The position numbers and the translations under genes are program-made. DNA of 64,000 bases, from NCBI RefSeq assembly GCF_000308055.1, contig NZ_CAGY01000001.1, positions 620,001 to 684,000 of the forward strand, written 5' to 3'. Numbering within the stretch: position 1 is the first letter of the stretch; every line of letters begins with the position of its first letter. This document shows positions 16,550 to 26,700 of the stretch, piece after piece. The notes under the pieces are model-generated. The model made no database searches. It saw nothing but the letters and a program-made list of their open reading frames with translations, and was not told where the DNA came from. The DNA is from Actinomyces sp. ph3. Lineage in GTDB: Bacteria; Actinomycetota; Actinomycetes; Actinomycetales; Actinomycetaceae.

Positions 16550-17176
16550 ATGAGAAATATCTTCACGCTCGCGCAGACGGATGTTCATCCCACAACGCAC
16601 GCGGTCCTTGGGTCGAACATGAGGGCCGAGGCCGGGACAGGCCAGGAGGTCATCTACCTGGCCGCAGGGTGTTTCTGGGGCGTCGAGAAGGCCCTGTGGA
16701 ATACACCCGGCGTCGTCACCACGGCGACGGGCTACATGGGCGGGCATTCGCCCAACCCGACGTACGAGCAGGTGTGCTCACATTCGACGGGTCACGCGGA
16801 GACCGTGCGCGTCGTCTTCGATACCGCGCTCACCAGCGCTGCTGACCTGGTTCGGCTCTTCTTTGAGATCCACGATCCCACGCAGGTGGGCGGCCAGGGC
16901 AATGACATCGGCGACCAGTACCGCTCTGCGATCTGGACGACCACTGAGAGCCAGCTGCACGATGCGATGGCTCTGCGAGCTGCCTACCAGGAGGTGCTCA
17001 CCGAACGGGGATTCGGCCCGATCCAGACCGACATTTCTGCCGCACCCGACGGGGACTCCACCGCGCGCTTCTGGTACGCGGAGGACTACCACCAGCAGTA
17101 CCTCTTCAAGAACCCGGGCGGCTACGAGTGCCACGCACGCACGGGCATCGCGTGCCCGGCGCTCCCCCACAAATAA
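16550..17176 (+). CDS. msrA: peptide-methionine (S)-S-oxide reductase A
   Basis: 208 residues. The catalytic cysteine is in YLAAGCFWGVEKALW (about residue 42), with GYMGGHSPNPTYEQVCSHSTGHAETVRVVFD and FFEIHDPTQVGGQGNDIGDQYRSAI as family signatures and YHQQYLFKNPGGYECH near the end. It repairs oxidised methionine in the cytoplasm. No Shine-Dalgarno precedes the ATG, while TACTGT, a plausible -10, lies only five bases before it, so the message may be leaderless. An internal ATG at 16619 would cut the N-terminal arm (PTTHAVLG) found in longer MsrA proteins, so I keep the first. GC is high here. Confidence 0.95.
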   Translation: MRNIFTLAQTDVHPTTHAVLGSNMRAEAGTGQEVIYLAAGCFWGVEKALWNTPGVVTTATGYMGGHSPNPTYEQVCSHSTGHAETVRVVFDTALTSAADLVRLFFEIHDPTQVGGQGNDIGDQYRSAIWTTTESQLHDAMALRAAYQEVLTERGFGPIQTDISAAPDGDSTARFWYAEDYHQQYLFKNPGGYECHARTGIACPALPHK

Positions 17177-17197
17177 ACGGGTACTGCGAGCATAGGA

Positions 17198-17233
17198 CGG
17201 GGCGGGTCGGCACGAATGTGCCGACCCGCCCCG
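17198..17233. terminator. bidirectional terminator between msrA and the FKBP gene
   Basis: A perfect 16-base stem (CGGGGCGGGTCGGCAC and its complement) around GAAT, 22 bases after msrA and 15 bases beyond the end of the convergent FKBP gene. Confidence 0.85.
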
Positions 17234-17247
17234 CATTGGCGATGAGA

Positions 17248-17646
17248 TCAGTTCACGCCGAGGATGTCGGTGACGAACACGAGGGTCGCGCCGCCGGGGA
17301 TGCCCGCCTGCGGGACGCCACGCTCGCCGTAGCCGAGTTCAGCGGGGATGGACAGCAGGACGCGGTCGCCCACGCGCTTGCCCACGAGGCCCTCATCCCA
17401 GCCGGGGATGACCATGCCGACGCCGATCTGGAAGCTCAGGGGTGCGCCGCGATCATAGGAATTATCGAAAACATTGCCATCCCATACCTGACCCAGGTAG
17501 TGGCAGTGGATCGTATCGCCGGGTTCAACAACCTGGCCATCACCCTCATGAAGAACCTCAACCAGCAGTTCATCGCTGGGGGTCGAATCGGTAAATTCCA
17601 GAGTGGGCTTGCGGCCGAACTCGCCGCTGACGTTCATGTTTTCCAT
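17248..17646 (-). CDS. FKBP-type peptidyl-prolyl cis-trans isomerase
   Basis: 132 residues from the ATG at 17646, which has AGGAGG five bases upstream; the open frame extends 21 codons further without support. The FKBP core reads GDTIHCHYLGQVWDGNVFDNSYDRGAPLSFQIGVGMVIPGWDEGLVGKRVGDRVLLSIPAELGYGERG, with the conserved Tyr, Phe-Asp, Val-Ile-Pro-Gly-Trp and Tyr of the active site. It ends in TLVFVTDILGV. There is no signal peptide, so the enzyme is cytoplasmic, which fits small actinobacterial FkpA-like proteins that help protein folding. Confidence 0.93.
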   Translation of the reverse strand: MENMNVSGEFGRKPTLEFTDSTPSDELLVEVLHEGDGQVVEPGDTIHCHYLGQVWDGNVFDNSYDRGAPLSFQIGVGMVIPGWDEGLVGKRVGDRVLLSIPAELGYGERGVPQAGIPGGATLVFVTDILGVN

Positions 17647-17849
17647 GCTTCCTCCTTGGGGAATCACAGTGGGGAAAAATGGTGACGCTCTAGTTAAACA
17701 TTCCCACAACCCAGGCGCGCGAGATAGGATACGCGATCCCTAAATTGCACAAATGTTCCCAAAGATCAACCTAGATTCACTGGACAAACAGGCATATTCA
17801 TACTTCAACGCAGCATTCGATGGTCAGCGGAAGAATGCACCGCGCATAG

Positions 17850-17885
17850 GAAAGGAGCCGCCTCTATGTGAGAGCGGCCCCTTTC
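17850..17885 (-). terminator. hairpin after the BI-1 gene
   Basis: GAAAGG-GCCGC arms (17850-17863 and 17872-17885) with one mismatch and one bulge, placed 22 bases downstream of the stop of the reverse-strand BI-1 family gene. Confidence 0.6.
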
Positions 17886-17907
17886 AAACGTTAAACGTCA
17901 AACGAGC

Positions 17908-18870
17908 TTATCGACGATCCAGAATTGCCAGGATGCGCAGGATCTCCATGTACATCCAAACAACCGTCACCATGATGCCGAAGGCGCAGTACCATGCGAA
18001 CTTTGCGGGAGCGCCTCGTTCGACGCCCTGCTTCACGGTATCGAAATCACTAATGAGGCTCATCGCCGCAAGGAAAACAGCAACCACCGAGACAACGATT
18101 CCCAGCGGAATACCCATGATGTACATCGAATCAATGGGCGCCATCAAGCCAAAGGCAACCAGCACTGCATTTGCAATGCGGGTGATCAGCAGGCCGAAGA
18201 TACCAATCAGCGTGAACTTCATGAGCTTGGGCGAGTTGCGGACCTTGCCCGAGGCAAAAAGCACCAGGGTCAGGCCGGTAACCACAACGCTTGCGATAAA
18301 TGCCTGAGCGACGATACCCGGGTATTCCATTTCCATGACGGCCGAAATGGCACCCAGCATGAGTCCTTCAGCAAAGGCGTAGGCGATGATCAGTGCGGGT
18401 CGGATGGTCTTGGAGAAAATATTGACCATAGCAAGAATGAAGGCAACCACGCCGCCAATAACGGCAAGACCGAGTCCCAGAAGCGGACTTGTCAGCGTCA
18501 GAATCCATGCCGGAGCTGCGCCCAAAAGCAGGACCAGGAAAGTGATGCCCGTCTTGATCAGCGCATCATCGTAGGTCATGCGACCGCGGTCAACGGCATC
18601 TGCAGAGGGCGCCTGGTATGCGGCTTGCATATCGGCGTAGGCCGAAGGATCAACCGCCGGGGCCCCGCTTGGCGCACCGTAGGGGTTCTGCGCAGAGGTT
18701 TGCGCCGAGGCCTGCTGCTGAGCATAGGGGTAGCGCTGCGGGTCCAGCACTGTTGTTCCAGAAGGCTGAGCATTCGTTGGCTGGTAGCCGGGCATGGTCG
18801 GGTAGCCAGCGGGAGTCGAATCAGCGCGCGACCAATCGCGCTCCATCTTTGAGAACACAGGGTTTGACAT
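17908..18870 (-). CDS. Bax inhibitor-1/YccA family membrane protein
   Basis: 320 residues from the ATG at 18870, which has AAAGGAAA just upstream. The open frame continues to 19080 but would run through the tRNA gene, so the long form is rejected. A soluble N-terminus of about 100 residues is rich in Pro, Gln, Tyr and Ala (GYQPTNAQPSG, YPYAQQQASAQTSAQNPYGAPSG). Seven helices follow, starting at TGITFLVLLLGAAPAWIL and ending AWYCAFGIMVTVVWMYMEILRILAILDRR. SDFDTVKQGVERGAP near the C-terminus corresponds to the Asp pair that senses calcium or pH in BsYetJ. A proton- or calcium-leak role is known for some relatives; here it is inferred. Confidence 0.88.
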   Translation of the reverse strand: MSNPVFSKMERDWSRADSTPAGYPTMPGYQPTNAQPSGTTVLDPQRYPYAQQQASAQTSAQNPYGAPSGAPAVDPSAYADMQAAYQAPSADAVDRGRMTYDDALIKTGITFLVLLLGAAPAWILTLTSPLLGLGLAVIGGVVAFILAMVNIFSKTIRPALIIAYAFAEGLMLGAISAVMEMEYPGIVAQAFIASVVVTGLTLVLFASGKVRNSPKLMKFTLIGIFGLLITRIANAVLVAFGLMAPIDSMYIMGIPLGIVVSVVAVFLAAMSLISDFDTVKQGVERGAPAKFAWYCAFGIMVTVVWMYMEILRILAILDRR

Positions 18871-18906
18871 GTTAGTTTCCTTTCCCTCGGTTCCTGTTCT
18901 ATTGAG

Positions 18907-18980
18907 TACCCCCAGTCGGACTCGAACCGACAACACACCGATTTTAAGTCGGTTGCCTCTGCCAATTGGGCTATGGGGGC
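18907..18980 (-). tRNA. tRNA-Leu (anticodon UAA)
   Basis: The reverse strand folds as a cloverleaf of 74 bases. The acceptor is GCCCCCA with TGGGGGT (the first pair a G-U), and the D arm GCC/GGC has the AATTGG loop. The anticodon stem is ACCGA/TCGGT with loop CTTAAAA, so the anticodon is TAA and it reads UUA. The T arm is GTCGG-TTCGAGT-CCGAC. CCA is not encoded. The variable region is only five bases, unlike the long arm of textbook leucine tRNAs. It lies between the BI-1 family gene and ppx. Confidence 0.92.
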
Positions 18981-18988
18981 ACAGCCCA

Positions 18989-19969
18989 CTATCGACGATT
19001 GAGCATCGAAAGTGCGATACCGTCAAGGATATCGTGTTCTGAGACCAACGCGCCCGCGATTTCGTGTCCGCTACTCTCACAGCGAAGAGTCACTCGATCC
19101 ATGACACGCTTCCAAATGAGCGCTCCGCCTGCAATAACGTCAGCACGCCCCTCAGGCATAAAGCCCAGAGCGGCCTTCACAGCAAGAGGTTGCTCAAGCA
19201 TAAAACGCACAGAGGAATCGGTGGCCTCGTGGCTCAAGAAAGCACCGTCAATCTTTTCGGGCTGGTAGGAACTCAAACCCAAAGCATGCGCAGCAATCGT
19301 CGTGATGGTGCCGGCGACACCAACTACGGCGCGGACCGAAGAAAAATCAACGACCTCCTCGGCCTCGTCAAGGCGAGCATCAATCCACTCACTTGCCTGC
19401 GCCTGCACCCCGTCGGGAATCGGTTGGTCACTGGCGCAAGAAGCGAAGAACTTCTCCGTCACGCGGACGGAGCCCATATCTGCCGAATAAGCCTCGGTAA
19501 CTCCCTTTCCCAAAGTTCCCACGACCATTTCGGTCGATCCCCCACCGATATCAACAACAAGTACCCTGCCGCGTTCTTGGCCAACGACGCCACTGGCTGC
19601 ACCGGCGAAGGAGAGAGCGGCTTCCTCGGTTCCGGGAACGACCTCGGGATAAACGCCAAGGATTTCCTTCACAGGTTCAATGAATTCATCGCGGTTCTCC
19701 GCATCGCGCATTGCAGAGGTTGCAACAAAACGAATCTCTTCGGCTTCGAGATTGTCAATCATGCGCTTGTACTCACGCACTGCGGCAAGTGTCCGCTCGA
19801 TCGCCTCGGGAGCCAGTCGTCCCGTTCGATCAACGCCCTGCCCGAGGCGCACAATGCGCATCTGGCGCGTCAAATCGCCCAGCGCAATGGCATCGCCCTT
19901 AAGCACGCCATCGGCCACTAGAAGTCGAATTGAGTTTGTTCCACAGTCAATTGCCGCTACCCGCGTCAT
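18989..19969 (-). CDS. ppx: Ppx/GppA family phosphatase (exopolyphosphatase)
   Basis: 326 residues. The ASKHA fold is marked by VAAIDCGTNSIRLLV at the N-terminus (phosphate 1 loop), VATSAMRDAENRDEF, VVDIGGGSTEM (phosphate 2 loop, about residue 142) and VVGVAGTITTIAAHALGL. The short single-domain form is common in actinobacteria, where such proteins hydrolyse polyphosphate and some act on (p)ppGpp. The gene is the last of the eno–ftsB–DUF501–ppx run, separated from DUF501 by 30 bases, so all probably share transcription. Confidence 0.93.
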   Translation of the reverse strand: MTRVAAIDCGTNSIRLLVADGVLKGDAIALGDLTRQMRIVRLGQGVDRTGRLAPEAIERTLAAVREYKRMIDNLEAEEIRFVATSAMRDAENRDEFIEPVKEILGVYPEVVPGTEEAALSFAGAASGVVGQERGRVLVVDIGGGSTEMVVGTLGKGVTEAYSADMGSVRVTEKFFASCASDQPIPDGVQAQASEWIDARLDEAEEVVDFSSVRAVVGVAGTITTIAAHALGLSSYQPEKIDGAFLSHEATDSSVRFMLEQPLAVKAALGFMPEGRADVIAGGALIWKRVMDRVTLRCESSGHEIAGALVSEHDILDGIALSMLNRR

Positions 19970-19999
19970 GATCTCATTCTTTCTTAGTCGTATTGTCAG

Positions 20000-20521
20000 T
20001 CAGCAGGTGCAGGCGGCCGTGTCCCACAGTCCGCGCTCACGCATCATATCCAGCGCGCGATCCCCGATCGGATTCACGCCGCGACCAGCAGCCAAGGCAT
20101 GTCCAACCAGTGCGTGCAGGCATTTGACGCGGGTCGGCATTCCGCCAGCAGAGACCCCATGAATTTCTGGCACATCAAGTTTCAGCTGCGCGCCCAATTC
20201 CTCGCGCGCTGCGATGTAGGCCTCATGGGCATGCTGATAGGCCGCGCGCAGTTCCTCGTCTTCGGCAAGGTCCTGGTTGAATTCCTCCATCACCTTGGTT
20301 GCTTCCAAGGTCGAGCACGCACGGACAGCGCCGGGGCTAGTCAGATAGAAAGTCGTGGGGAAAGGCGTTCCGTCTTCAAGGCGAGGCGCGGTTGCCACGA
20401 CTGTGGGTTTTCCACACACGCAGCGGGCTGCAATCCCAACAACGCCGCGCGGAACGCGTCCCAATTGTTCTTCAAGGACCTGAAGATCGGCGTCGCTCGC
20501 CGGCGTAATGGCGCTCATCAT
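20000..20521 (-). CDS. DUF501 family protein
   Basis: 173 residues. The pattern matches DUF501: LEEQLGRVPRGVVGIAARCVCGKPTVVATAPRLEDGTPFPTTFYLTSPGAVRACSTLEA near the N-terminus, and MPTRVKCLHALVGHALAAGRGVNPIGDRALDMM with a terminal TAACTC. The paired cysteines (RCVCG; KCLHALVGH) suggest metal binding. Function is unknown, but the gene is nearly always placed between divIC/ftsB and ppx in actinobacteria. The doublet ATG ATG at 20521 has TGAGG upstream, and either may start. Confidence 0.9.
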   Translation of the reverse strand: MMSAITPASDADLQVLEEQLGRVPRGVVGIAARCVCGKPTVVATAPRLEDGTPFPTTFYLTSPGAVRACSTLEATKVMEEFNQDLAEDEELRAAYQHAHEAYIAAREELGAQLKLDVPEIHGVSAGGMPTRVKCLHALVGHALAAGRGVNPIGDRALDMMRERGLWDTAACTC

Positions 20522-20689
20522 TCCTCACCTTTCGAATAAACCCGGTTTATTTTACTCGATCACGGGCAGATGACGGCAGTAAGCCCAATGAAAAAAGACA
20601 CGAAATGGGCTGCCACCTGCACAGTTCACCCGGGATGAATATGCCCACTTTACGAGGCCGTCCGCCCGGTGTGAACGCTGAAGAAGAAG

Positions 20690-21463
20690 TTAATTTCCCG
20701 ACCCCTGCGAGCTTGGGGTTTGCGAGGCGCCACCACCCTGCTCCGTACCGGCCGTTTCGCTGGGCTGGGGAGTCTGACTGGGAGAGGTCGAAGAATTGCC
20801 TCCCGCAGTCTGCGCGGTTTGGATATTCCCCGTTGGGTGGTCTGCCTCTTCGACGGTGAGCGAAAAAACCTGGATCCACGGGCGGGCCGGCCCAGCTTCA
20901 CGCGCGGCGGCAACCTGAGCCTGATCCTGATAGTCCTTACCCGGATCAAGAACCGAATACTGAGTTTCTCCGGGTTTCACGTAGCCCAAACGCTCGCGCG
21001 CCTGAGAAGCAATGTATTGCGGATTCGACCAAAGTTGAAGCTGCTGACGTTTGGCGTCGTTATCAGCTTGCGTCTGTTGAACCTTATTTTTGATCGCAGA
21101 CAATTCGCGTTCTTGGCTCCACAGCTGCATAAATGAGGGAACCAGAAGAAGGGCAAGGAGAGCACCCAAAAGAAGAAGTCCCAAGATCCTCAGAGAGATT
21201 TCGATACCACCAAAGGACAGGGAGGCAGGGCGCTGCGCTGTTGCAGACGCAGAAGTACGCGTCCGGGCCGCTCGCTCTTCCTTCCTTCCGCCTTGCGGGC
21301 GAGAAGAGCTCGCTGAAGTCGAGGCCTGGGAGCCTGGCGCAGAAGAACGCAGAGGATTTCGACTTCCTTGCCGAGGCCGCCGTTGCGCATCGGGCTCAGA
21401 GACGCTGCGCCGCCTGCGGGCGCTTGGAACGACCGGTCGTCCCTTTTTCGGTTTCTGAGCCAT
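20690..21463 (-). CDS. FtsB/DivIC-type septum formation initiator
   Basis: 257 residues from the ATG at 21463 (MAQKPKKGRPVVPSARRRR), preceded by AGGGA. A long basic, Ser/Arg/Gln-rich cytoplasmic part of about 105 residues is followed by one transmembrane helix (ISLRILGLLLLGALLALLLVPSF). The coiled coil QLWSQERELSAIKNKVQQTQADNDAKRQQLQLWSNPQYIASQARERLGYVKPGETQY is the DivIC/FtsB signature, and a Ser/Thr/Gln-rich outer tail follows. It would join FtsQ and FtsL at the divisome. The bounds of the disordered ends are long but normal for actinobacteria. It lies directly after eno. Confidence 0.9.
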   Translation of the reverse strand: MAQKPKKGRPVVPSARRRRSVSEPDAQRRPRQGSRNPLRSSAPGSQASTSASSSRPQGGRKEERAARTRTSASATAQRPASLSFGGIEISLRILGLLLLGALLALLLVPSFMQLWSQERELSAIKNKVQQTQADNDAKRQQLQLWSNPQYIASQARERLGYVKPGETQYSVLDPGKDYQDQAQVAAAREAGPARPWIQVFSLTVEEADHPTGNIQTAQTAGGNSSTSPSQTPQPSETAGTEQGGGASQTPSSQGSGN

Positions 21464-21544
21464 GTCCCTATGGTGCCTTACATCGGGCACTCGGGTCGAC
21501 TCTAAAACTCGCGTGGTAGCAAATGAGGGACGGATCGCAAAATG

Positions 21545-21578
21545 AAGGGTGGGTGACGATTTCTCGTCACCCACCCTT
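21545..21578 (-). terminator. hairpin after eno
   Basis: AAGGGTGGGTGACGA and its complement around TTTC, 35 bases beyond the eno stop. It lies in the leader of the ftsB-like gene, so it may lower expression of the downstream genes relative to eno. Confidence 0.75.
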
Positions 21579-21613
21579 ATTCACGCTTCTAGGAGCGTGT
21601 CAGTGCGTTCTTC

Positions 21614-22915
<1,302 letters not shown>

Positions 22916-23052
22916 CTACGTGACTACTGTCGTGTCTAACGCTAGTACATTCGAAGCTCAAGCAGAACTGCTACACCCATACACCGCTGCATATTCATGA
23001 CGGCATTCATTCGTTATTTGGCGGAAATTAGACATAGGTCCCCATAAATGCC

Positions 23053-23082
23053 GTATCGCCCACCCCGAAGGGTGGGCGATAC
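23053..23082. terminator. hairpin downstream of the SurA-like gene
   Basis: GTATCGCCCACCC and its complement around CGAA, 35 bases after the stop of the SurA-like lipoprotein gene and upstream of eno. Confidence 0.75.
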
Positions 23083-23116
23083 ATCACATTTAGACGATCG
23101 ATCAGTCTTCGTCGAG

Positions 23117-23689
23117 CTACCGCTGTGCTCCACTATTGGCGCGGATGACGTCAGCGAAAACACCTTGAGTCAGCGAACCACTTTGCGGATCCAAGGTGCC
23201 GTACCGGGGGTTGATTTCAACCTTGGTTGTCTGGATCGTGTTTGCCAATTCCGCATTCGCCTGGGCCAATTGCTCTTGAGACATCCCAGAAGAGCGCAGC
23301 TTCTGCTGGGCGATCGAGTTCTTAATGATGGTCTTCAGCAAAGGGCTGGGATTCGTAATGGGCGTGCTCTTCCCACCACGCTGAACAACTTCTTGTCCCA
23401 TCTCAGCAAGGCTGTCAGTGATTTCCTGGTCAGAGACCGTGATGCCGTTCTTCTCGGCAACCTTGCCGATGGCCAGGTTCTGGTTCAGAGTCGGAAGCAA
23501 CCGTGAGGCATCGACATCTTGACCAAGCAGCCCACTGAGCTGCTGACTGGTCAAGCTCACATCGGCTTCACTGATACGCGTATCTCCAACGATTGCGGCG
23601 GTTCCCGGGTGAGCAGAGCAAGCTCCGAGTCCCAAACCACACACGGCAAGAAGGATCGCGGCCTTTGATGCGCGCGCACGTGAAACCAT
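23117..23689 (-). CDS. SurA N-domain-like lipoprotein chaperone
   Basis: 190 residues from the ATG at 23689, with GGAGG eight bases upstream. A lipoprotein signal (SRARASKAAILLAVCGLGLGACSAHPG) has its lipobox at LGAC. The mature part begins AIVGDTRISEADVSLTSQQLSGLL, followed by IGKVAEKNGITVSDQEITDSLAEMGQE, the helical chaperone pattern of SurA/PrsA N-terminal domains. The peptidyl-prolyl isomerase domain is missing, and the end (VEINPRYGTLDP) is the short C-terminal strand these proteins share. It would act outside the membrane on secreted proteins. It follows mfd, as SurA-like genes often do in actinobacteria. Confidence 0.82.
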   Translation of the reverse strand: MVSRARASKAAILLAVCGLGLGACSAHPGTAAIVGDTRISEADVSLTSQQLSGLLGQDVDASRLLPTLNQNLAIGKVAEKNGITVSDQEITDSLAEMGQEVVQRGGKSTPITNPSPLLKTIIKNSIAQQKLRSSGMSQEQLAQANAELANTIQTTKVEINPRYGTLDPQSGSLTQGVFADVIRANSGAQR

Positions 23690-23743
23690 GAAAATATCCT
23701 CCGGTTCTTTCACTTCGTAGTCAGTGTCAGTGTAGCGCTCTCA

Positions 23744-26700
23744 TCAGCGCTTTGAAGCCACGGTCGGATTCAGAACCTTTGTCAGAAGGTTCTCGATCCA
23801 TTCAATCAAGGCGTGATCGGTCAAAGGTACTCCCCCAACCCGCGCCGTCATGGGGAGAGGAACCAAAAGCTGGCGAACCGCAGCTTTAACGACACAACCG
23901 GGGTACAAACGCTTCAGACGAAGCGCCTGAGATTCCTTCAATTCGATCGGGTGAATACGCAGGTACTTGCCCTGTGTGGCGACTTCGTCGATTCCGATCT
24001 GTCGAAGAAGAGCACGTAGGCGCGCAATTTCGAAGAGCAAGTCCACCTGAGGCGGAATGGGCCCGTAGCGGTCTGTAATTTCATCGCGCAGGTCCTTTTC
24101 CTGCTCACTGTTTTCCACCGCAGCGATCTTGCCGTAGACCTCCAAACGCAAGCGTTCTGCGGAAATATAGCTTTCGGGAATATGCGCATCAACGGTCACG
24201 TCTAGGCGCAGGTCTTTCTTCTCTTCCTTGCGTTGCCCCTTGAAGGCCGCAACCGCATCGGCAACCATCCGGACGTACAGGTCAAAGCCCACGCCTTCGA
24301 TGTGTCCAGATTGAGCGCCTCCCAGAAGGTTACCGGCGCCTCGGATCTCAAGATCACGCTGGGCAACGGCAAGCCCCGCCCCCAGATCAGCGTTCTGGGC
24401 AATCGTTTGCAGCCTTTCGTGGGCGGTTTCTGAAAGCGGGCGATCCGAGGGATAGAAGAAGTACGCATAAGCGCGCTCGCGGCCTCGGCCCACACGCCCA
24501 CGCAACTGGTGCAATTGGGACAGACCAAAGGTATCCGCGCGGTCCACGATCAATGTATTCGCATTGGAAATATCCAGGCCGGTTTCCACGATGGTCGTAC
24601 ACACCAGCACGTCAAAATCGTGGTTCCAGAAATCAACGATGACGCTTTCCAACTGATGTTCGTTGAGTTTTCCGTGAGCGACCCTAATTCGCGCCTCGGG
24701 AACAAGCTCTTGAATATGTGCTGCGACCGAAGAAATCGAATCCACGCGGTTGTGGACGTAGAAAACCTGCCCATCGCGCAGGAGTTCCCTGCGAATCGCT
24801 GCACTAACCTGCGCATCGGTGTGGGCACCCACAAAGGTCAGGACGGGCTGTCGTTCTTCGGGAGGAGTCTGGAGGATCGACATTTCACGAATACCCGAAA
24901 CCGCCATCTCCAAAGTTCTGGGAATAGGCGTTGCCGACATCGAGAGAACATCAACATCCGCGCGCAACGCCTTAAGCGTTTCCTTGTGTTCAACGCCAAA
25001 ACGCTGTTCCTCATCAATGATGACCAGACCCAAGTCTTTGAAAGCAACGGCACCGCTGAGCAGGGAGTGGGTACCAATCACCAGGTCCACTCCTCCCGAG
25101 GCCAAGCCTTCCTTGACTTTCTCTGCTTCCTTCGGCGTTGAGAAGCGCGAGAGGGTACCGATCGTCACCGGGAATCCCGCGTAACGCTCCGCAAAAGTTT
25201 CCGCATGTTGTTGAACCAGAAGGGTCGTTGGAACCAGTAGCGCGACCTGTTTCCCGTCTTGAATCGCCTTAAAAGCCGCGCGCACTGCAATTTCGGTCTT
25301 TCCATAGCCAACATCGCCCGTCAGTAGACGGTCCATGGGCATCGGCTTTTCCATATCCGCCTTGACTTCGTCGATAGTGACCAGCTGATCGGGAGTCTCG
25401 ACGTAGGGGAAGGAATCTTCCAATTCACGTTGCCAAGGGGTATCTGGACCGAAGGCATGCCCCTTCGTCGCCTGACGGACGGCATACAGACGGATGAGCT
25501 CTTGCGCGATTTCCTTAACAGCTTTGCGCGCCTTAGCTTTTGTTTTCTCCCAGTCGGCACCGCCCATCTTGGTCAGTGCGGGCTGATCAGAGCCGGTGTA
25601 TTTCGAGATCTGATCCAGGCTATCTGTGGGGATGAATAGCCGGTCTCCGGGCTGGCCGCGTTTCGAGGGCGCGTATTCCAAGACCAGGTAGTCCCTGGTC
25701 ACCTGGCCATCACCGCGTCCAACGGTTCGGGACACCAATTCAATGAAGCGCCCAATGCCATGCTGGTCATGGACGATGTAGTCGCCCGAATGCAGGCTGA
25801 GCGGGTCAACACCCTTGCGTCGCCGCGAGGGCATCTTGCGCATATCGCGAGTCGTTGCACCAACTCGCCCAGAAAGATCCGATTCAGAGATGATCGCCAG
25901 TTTCAGATCCGGCGCGACGAAGCCCTTCGTGCGGGGAGCCGCCACAACATCAAGAACCGATGAATCCTGCGTGGGATCGATTTCTTGAACAATTCGGCTT
26001 CCGATTCCCGCATCGGTTGCAATCGAATACAAACGCCGTGCCGGACCTTCACCTTCTGCGGCCAAGATAAGCGTCCATCCGCTGCGAATAAGCGTTCGAA
26101 TATCCTCAAGTGCGCGAGTGTAGTCCCCTCGGTAGGGGCGAACATCGCGCGCACCAAGCGCCACCAAGGTATCCGACACGATGACCGAGTGCGCTTCCTT
26201 TTTGAGCAGCGCTCCCGATGCGACATCGCTTTCGGCCTCTTCCCCGAGGCCGTGGGAATTCTTGGCCATGGCCTCGGCAAGTTCAGCCGGGGGAAGCGCC
26301 GTCAGTTCCCACCACGGGCGTCCCTGCGCTCCCCAAATTTCCTCTAGGGGAATGAAAGAGGCATCGCCCGCCTCGAGAGGGACCGCTCCCCCACCTGCGG
26401 CCTGTGACCATGCGGCAGAGAGAAATTCTTCGGTAGTTGCAACCAAGTCAGCGCCGCGAGCGCGAATACGTTCGGGATCGATTGCGACAAATAATCCGCC
26501 CGCGGGGATTAGGTCGAGGAAGGAATCCATTCCACCGACAAGGATCGGTGCCAAAGATTCGAGGCCGGGAGCCGCAATCCCCTGAGAGGCAAGCTCGAGG
26601 ATCTCTGCGGCGCCAGGTAGGCGATCCATCTCGCTACGGGCCTTTGCACGAACTTGCGGCGTCAGCAGTAATTCGCGGCAGGCAACAGCCCAGACACCCG

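Noticed and set aside
18871-19080. N-terminal extension of the BI-1 family gene
   Set aside because: It would translate through the tRNA-Leu gene; a good ribosome site supports the start at 18870.
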